The notes under the pieces: generated by a model
Databases searched by the model: none
The model's input: the letters and a program-made list of their open reading frames with translations, nothing else
Told to the model about the DNA's origin: nothing
Part shown: positions 59,459 to 64,000 of the stretch, piece after piece
Layout: each line of letters begins with the position of its first letter
Position numbering within the stretch: the first letter of the stretch is position 1
Position numbers and translations under genes: made by a program
Assembly: GCF_027596085.1 (NCBI RefSeq)
Contig: NC_072454.1
Coordinates: 24,922,490-24,986,489, forward strand
DNA length: 64,000 bases
Reading direction: 5' to 3'
Source of the DNA: Anoplopoma fimbria
Lineage: Eukaryota > Chordata > Actinopteri > Perciformes > Anoplopomatidae

Positions 59459-61717
59459 TGTTCATAATGAGGGAAACAAGGGAAGGTGACCTTTGTTGAC
59501 TGATTTAAATGTCATTAATACAATAAGAGACTTCAGCAGGATTTCTTTAATATATCCAGTTTACAGATGTTCTCTGTCATAACATCTGTATGAAGCTCAT
59601 GCAGTCACATTAACCTGTTGAGAGCAGGAGTTTACTGCTGGACTCCGACTCATGACCCCCTCCCCCGTCCTCTCTGCAGGATTATGAACCTGCTACCTAA
59701 GTGAAGTTCCCATCAAGTACAGAGCACACAGTCCACTATACATGGTAGCTTCATCAGTCGCCCTCAAACCCAGAAACCAACCAGGACTCCAGGACTAATC
59801 TGGCTCCAGGTCACTTTGATTACACACAACTTTATTTAGAAATATGCACCAGGAGGCCAATAGAAACTATAAATAATAGAAATCATAAAACAGGGCTTCT
59901 CTAAAAGACAACAAAGTCCACAATATTAGGTATTAATGGAGGTGTTTTGCTCAATATTAATCCACCATCACATGCTGACATAACACTTTAAATCCATCCT
60001 TAGCATTATAAGAGTAAAGTGTAAAGAATTCAAGTTAAGTTACTGTCTTCAATATGATTCATAAATATAAATTAATATCTAACTCCTCCATGATTATAGA
60101 TTTAACTAGAAGGATGCTTGAGTTAGAATAATAAAGATTTCAGTCTTCATGCCACGTGCACGTTAAGAATTGGAGACGCATTTATGGACTCTGCTGCTGT
60201 GTGATGACTACGAGTATTTAATGAACTTATAATTAAAAAAAATAATATTAGGTTATATATAAACAGTGAACAAATAGAACATCAGTAGAAACGTGGATTA
60301 CATTGAAACCCAGTGATGTGAATTTATTCTGACATGTTACACACTTTGATGAGCATTTTAATCTGTAATAGACGTGAATATGTTTTACTGCTGATGTCTG
60401 TGTGCTTGCGTGTCCGTCAGTTAAAGCTACAAACGAGCCGTCTGTAATAAAGGAGCTCGTCATTTCTTCCTAGTCAGATGTGGACTTGATCTCAGGGCTT
60501 TAGCAGGCTGAGTGGATGAAACTTTACATTACAGAGGTGAGATGTGACTGTAAGAACGCTCGTAACAAAATGGCCGTCAAGGATTCCATCGTTGCTATGG
60601 TTTCATCTTCAGGTGCAGCATTTACAGAAGTTCATCATTTGAACGAAAACAAAACCTCAGACGGTCAAGAAAAGTTTGTTCACGAGTTTCAATCGACATT
60701 TTCTCAAATATTATCTCCTCTACTGAAGACTTTTTGCTTCCCGACTAAACTAAAGACTCACAGAGACTGAAGAAAGAGACACAACTGACTTCCATCATGG
60801 AGAATGTGAGATTTGAACTCTTTAAAGTCCACCTTGTTTTCTCTGTGTTTCACCGTTGAGGCGTTCAGGGCCTCATAGTTCACTGATACTTTGTTAACAG
60901 ACTCATGAACACTGAACCCACCCCGGGGTCACATGGAGCAGATATTAATATTAATATTGAAGCAGAAATCATGATTAGTTCATTGTTATAAACAATGTAG
61001 AAAGTCATTAGTTTACTGTCAGAACTGGACTGAACCGGATCAATTCATCTAATCACTAAAAAAGACCAAACCAATCATAATAATGGCTGCCTTTCTGATA
61101 TAAATGTTATCTTAATATATATATTATAACACAATTAATATCACAAATATGTATCAGCAGCTCCCAGCTGGGATACACAGTGATACTGTGAATTTAAGTG
61201 TAGTCACAAGTACTTCAACTATAGAGGCCTTTAATTCCCAGCAGATATGTGACCTTATATTTCCAAACACAACTTATTGTTTGGTGTTCATTTAATTATT
61301 TTGTATGAATATGAAGCATTAAAACATAACACACACTGATATTATAAGGGCCTTAAGGTGGGCTCTGCTTTATGACCTGACTTTGTCCTGAAGACGACCC
61401 CTGTGTCTCTTTTTATTTCACTGACGTGTTGCATATTCCTAAATGAATGTGTTGATCAGCTGATCTGAGTCCAGGTGATATTTCAGCACAAATAAACTGA
61501 ACACATTGATCAGAGTGTGTGAGGATCAGGAGTTAATAGAGGACCAGTAGCATGTTTTTGTCTCCGGGCTACATGGTTGTAAAACTAATGTCATCTTTCA
61601 GGAGAAATTTTTAATTTTACTGCAGAACATTGTGACATGAAGTTCACATTCTTCAGTGCTGTTTGTTGCGTTTCCTGTTCTTGTGAAGCCTCGTTCTAAC
61701 ATGTCAGTGTTTTGTAG
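59459..61717. other. intergenic or intron, nothing recognised
   Basis: AT-rich. An 84-codon ORF at 60516-60770 has no recognised family or splice support. If the 61.7-62.8 kb gene has a 5' exon in this window it would be here, but I could not identify it. Confidence 0.45.
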
Positions 61718-61834
61718 CCGATCCACCTGCGAGACCACGACTACTGGAGACAAAGGAGAGTCAGTGCACGGCGGCCAGAGAGAGACAGGAAGCCTGCAGC
61801 CTGCAGACAGTGTCCATGCTGCAGGGACAACCAG
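61718..61834 (+). CDS. uncharacterised gene, upstream exon with CxxCxCC cluster
   Basis: Between CAGTGTTTTGTAG and donor GTCAGA, the phase-0 frame reads PIHLRDHDYWRQRRVSARRP, ERDRKPAACRQCPCCRDNQ. This frame was chosen because it joins in phase to the long downstream frame. The frame DPPARPRLLETKESQ... is also open but would lead to an early stop in the next exon. Confidence 0.4.
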
Positions 61835-62776
61835 GTCAGACATTTGACTTTCATATTCTGGATTTAAATAAAGTTTATGTCCCAGATTGTTCACAATGTG
61901 ATCCTCAAGAACCAGATAATTACAAAGTTAACATGGCAGAACATATTGAACATTTAGGGACACAGTCTACTGTTAACTGTTAGTAATCTGGAGCCTGACG
62001 TCCTCTCGTGTGTTGCTCACCTTCCCCAGGTGTTGAATTCAACCCCAAACCAGCAGCACTCTGCTCCCACTGCCAACCGTCCCCAGAAGAGGAAGCGGAC
62101 CTCCGCGGCTCGTCCTTCCAAACCTTCTGCTGAAACTCCAGAGGTGGTAAATAGTGTGTCTCCTCAGTCCTCCACTCCAGCTGCTGACATGCCGTTGTCT
62201 TTGTCCCCAAGGCCTCTGTCCACCATCCCATCTGCTGAGCTGCCAGTGGTCTCCAACGTGGCCCCCGGCCCCCAGTCCTCCTCTGCTCCACTGCACCACG
62301 ACGGCCCTCTGACGATCCTCAACCACTCTGTGGAAGAGTACCGGCAGATCTACCATCATGTGGTGGATGATATGCTGACGTATGTTTGACTCTTCCTTTT
62401 AGAATATTATTATATTATTCAATAATTGCTGCTAAAAAATCTGTCACTGATTTCTTTCCCAGTTTAAAGCTTTTGAATTTCATGATAATTATGATTTATT
62501 TCTGTTTCTTCCTCCTCTCACAGGTTCCAGACTGGCCGGGTTCGTCCGTACAGTTTGGAGCGTGGACGTCGTATCAAGCAGAAGCTGTGGGAGAGACTGG
62601 ACCGTCCCTCGTTTACGTCATCAGCTGATGAAGACGGACGTGTCCACATGGAAGTCTCATACGGGGTTGGAGTCCATCCTCCGCTTCACCATGTCGACAC
62701 TTGGGAGAACCAAAGCCGACGACACCTCCATCAAAAAGAGCTAAGAGATAGAGTTCAGATGAAAACATCTGAATAG
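61718..62776 (+). CDS. 3' part of an uncharacterised gene, possibly C14orf93-like
   Basis: Three phase-compatible exons give 239 residues and a stop. The first is basic with CRQCPCCRDN, which could bind zinc. The second has a KRKRTS basic patch and a Pro/Ser-rich linker ending EEYRQIYHHVVDDMLT. The third opens FQTGRVRPYSLERGRRIKQK then LWERLDRPSF. That last block resembles, from memory and unchecked, the conserved C-terminal part of vertebrate C14orf93-type proteins. The basic patch suggests a nuclear protein (inference). An upstream exon with the start codon is missing, either unrecognised or lost. Confidence 0.5.
62030..62379 (+). CDS. uncharacterised gene, Pro/Ser-rich exon
   Basis: Follows CACCTTCCCCAG and reads VLNSTPNQQHSAPTANRPQK, RKRTSAARPSKPSAETPEVV and onward to YRQIYHHVVDDML plus two bases, donor GTATGT. 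It is low complexity in the middle and structured at the end. Confidence 0.6.
62524..62776 (+). CDS. uncharacterised gene, terminal exon with conserved-looking basic domain
   Basis: Follows CCTCCTCTCACAG, completes Thr and encodes FQTGRVRPYSLERGRRIKQK, LWERLDRPSFTSSADEDGRV, HMEVSYGVGVHPPLHHVDTW and onward to MKTSE and TAG. This is the most confidently coding part of the gene. Confidence 0.65.
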
Positions 62777-62804
62777 CTCAATAAGATGAAATGTGTAAAT
62801 AATA

Positions 62805-62944
62805 TTTGTAGTATAAGTTAAGTTCTTGTAGTATAAGTTAAGTATTTTAAGTTTAAGTTAAGTATTTTAAGTTTAAGTTAAGTATTTGTAGTATAAGTTA
62901 AGTATTATTAAGTTAAGTATTGTAGTATAAGTTAAGTATTTCTA
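62805..62944. repeat. short AT-rich tandem repeat (TAAGTTAAGTATTT units)
   Basis: About seven imperfect units of roughly 18-25 bp containing AGTTAAGTATT alternate between GTAGTAT and TTAAGTT spacers, just after the stop codon of the preceding gene (3' UTR or intergenic). Confidence 0.85.
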
Positions 62945-63029
62945 TATTTTTAAGTCATTTTAATGAGTCACACAACTGGAATCAAAAGCAGGATTGATTC
63001 ATAATTCTCCTTTTGATTCAGTAAATGCA

Positions 63030-64000
63030 GCACACTCTTGTTCCATGCTCCACCTACAGCCTCCACCATCCACCTGTGGCCTTCTTCAGTAAGCTGCTGA
63101 TCAAATCTCTGCCTCCAGCCTGCAGAAGCCATCTACTGCCTCCACCCTCTGCCAGCAGCTTTTTCCATCCAACTGCTGCCCCAAGCTTCACCTGACAGAC
63201 AGCTACATGCCAAACATCCATGTACAGCCTCCTCCTCCAGCCTCTGCCAGCAAACTGCCAGTGCTGCCTCCACATGCAGATTCTGACGGACAGCTGCATG
63301 CTGAACCTCCATCTACAACCTCCACCGACAGCCTCTGCCATCAATCTGCACATGCTGCCTCCACCTGCAGATTGTGTCAGACAGTTGAAAGACGAACCTC
63401 CATCTACGGCCTCTGCCAGCAACCTGCACGTGCTGCCTCCACCTGCAGATTGTGGCAGACAGCTGAAAGACCAACCTCCACCTACAGCCTCTGCCGGCAA
63501 CCTGCATGTGCTGCCTCCACCTGCCGATTCTAGCAGACAGCTGAAAGACAAATCTCCACCTACAGCCTCTGCCACCAATCTGCACATGCCGCCTCCTCCT
63601 GCAGATTGTGGCAGACAGCTGCAAGCTGAACCTCCATCTACAGCCTCCACCTACAGCCTCTGCCAGTAAACTGCAGGCCTCGCCTCCACCTGCAGATTGT
63701 GGCAGACAGCTGCATGCTGAACCTCCACCTACAGCATCCACCTAAAACCTCTGCCAGAAACCCTCATGTAGCGCCTCCACCTGCAGATTGTGGCAGACAT
63801 CTGCAAGCCCAACCTCCACCTACAGCTTCTGCCAGCAACCTGGACGTGCTGCCTCCACCTGCAGCTTGTGATAGTGTGCTGTAACCTGTATTTCCACCAT
63901 CAACCTGAAGCCACCGTCTCCATCTAAGGTTGAGGTTGCAGCCTTCTGACAGAATCTGCAGCCTTTGCCTCCACCTACTCATTCTGGTAGAAAGCTGCAG
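63030..64000. repeat. minisatellite: 13-bp unit in 78- and 91-bp higher-order repeats
   Basis: The anchor word (CCACCTGCAG or a variant) recurs at 63270, 63361, 63439, 63517, 63595, 63686, 63777 and 63855: spacings 91, 78, 78, 78, 91, 91, 78. Each spacing is six or seven 13-bp words, e.g. CCTCCACCTGCAG, ATTGTGGCAGACA, GCTGAAAGACCAA, CCTCCACCTACAG, CCTCTGCCAGCAA, CCTGCATGTGCTG. Decayed copies flank the core on the left, and the array probably runs past the window end. Frames stay open on both strands because the units lack stops, but the 91-bp units shift the frame, so I do not call a protein. Confidence 0.92.

Noticed and set aside
63054..63741. Long minus-strand ORFs of 142-198 codons
   Set aside because: Stop-free only because the 13-bp repeat units lack stop codons; opposite-strand frames are equally open and unit-length changes shift the frame.

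Overview
The window is vertebrate nuclear DNA, most likely from a teleost fish. Genes are split by GT-AG introns, coding exons are short and rich in G/C at third codon positions, the intervening DNA is AT-richer, and long (TG)n/(AC)n microsatellites are dense. Several interspersed repeats look like those common in fish genomes: a non-LTR retrotransposon tail with (CCAT)n, a tRNA-like element, and small inverted-repeat elements. No prokaryotic operon, CRISPR array, rRNA or intact tRNA gene was seen.

Layout. Positions 1-6460 are the 5' part of an intron or upstream sequence. They hold a tRNA-like repeat and a 3.66-kb tandem triplication of a unit of about 1,225 bp, with a foldback element in each copy. 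Ten plus-strand exons at 6462-32029 encode the last 393 residues of a Ser/Thr kinase of the STK32 (YANK) family, best matched to STK32C; the first exon(s), including the glycine-rich loop, lie upstream of the window. A convergent three-exon gene at 36842-42647 (minus strand) encodes a complete 99-residue secreted protein of the PLAC9 family. An eleven-exon plus-strand gene at 46965-57189 encodes a 713-residue protein: a Pro/Ser-rich N-terminal region with one hydrophobic segment, a PLP fold-type-II domain like threonine/serine dehydratase with altered PLP-binding loops, and a C-terminal ACT-like domain. An orphan terminal exon lies at 59408-59458. Three phase-compatible exons at 61718-62776 form the 3' part of another gene, possibly C14orf93-like. 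The last kilobase is a minisatellite built from a 13-bp unit organised into 78- and 91-bp higher-order repeats.

The genes have no evident shared pathway: a cytoplasmic kinase, a small secreted protein, a probably membrane-associated PLP-fold protein and an uncharacterised basic protein. stk32c and plac9 converge; plac9 and the PLP gene diverge. The most notable items are the membrane-segment/PLP/ACT protein with its changed phosphate loop, an in-frame STK32C exon bracketed by complementary (TG)37 and (AC)31 repeats, repeated use of GU tracts at 3' splice sites, the intronic triplication, and the 13-bp higher-order minisatellite.

All splice junctions were inferred by eye from reading frame, phase and GT/AG sites. 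Family names come from recognising protein motifs, not from a database search.
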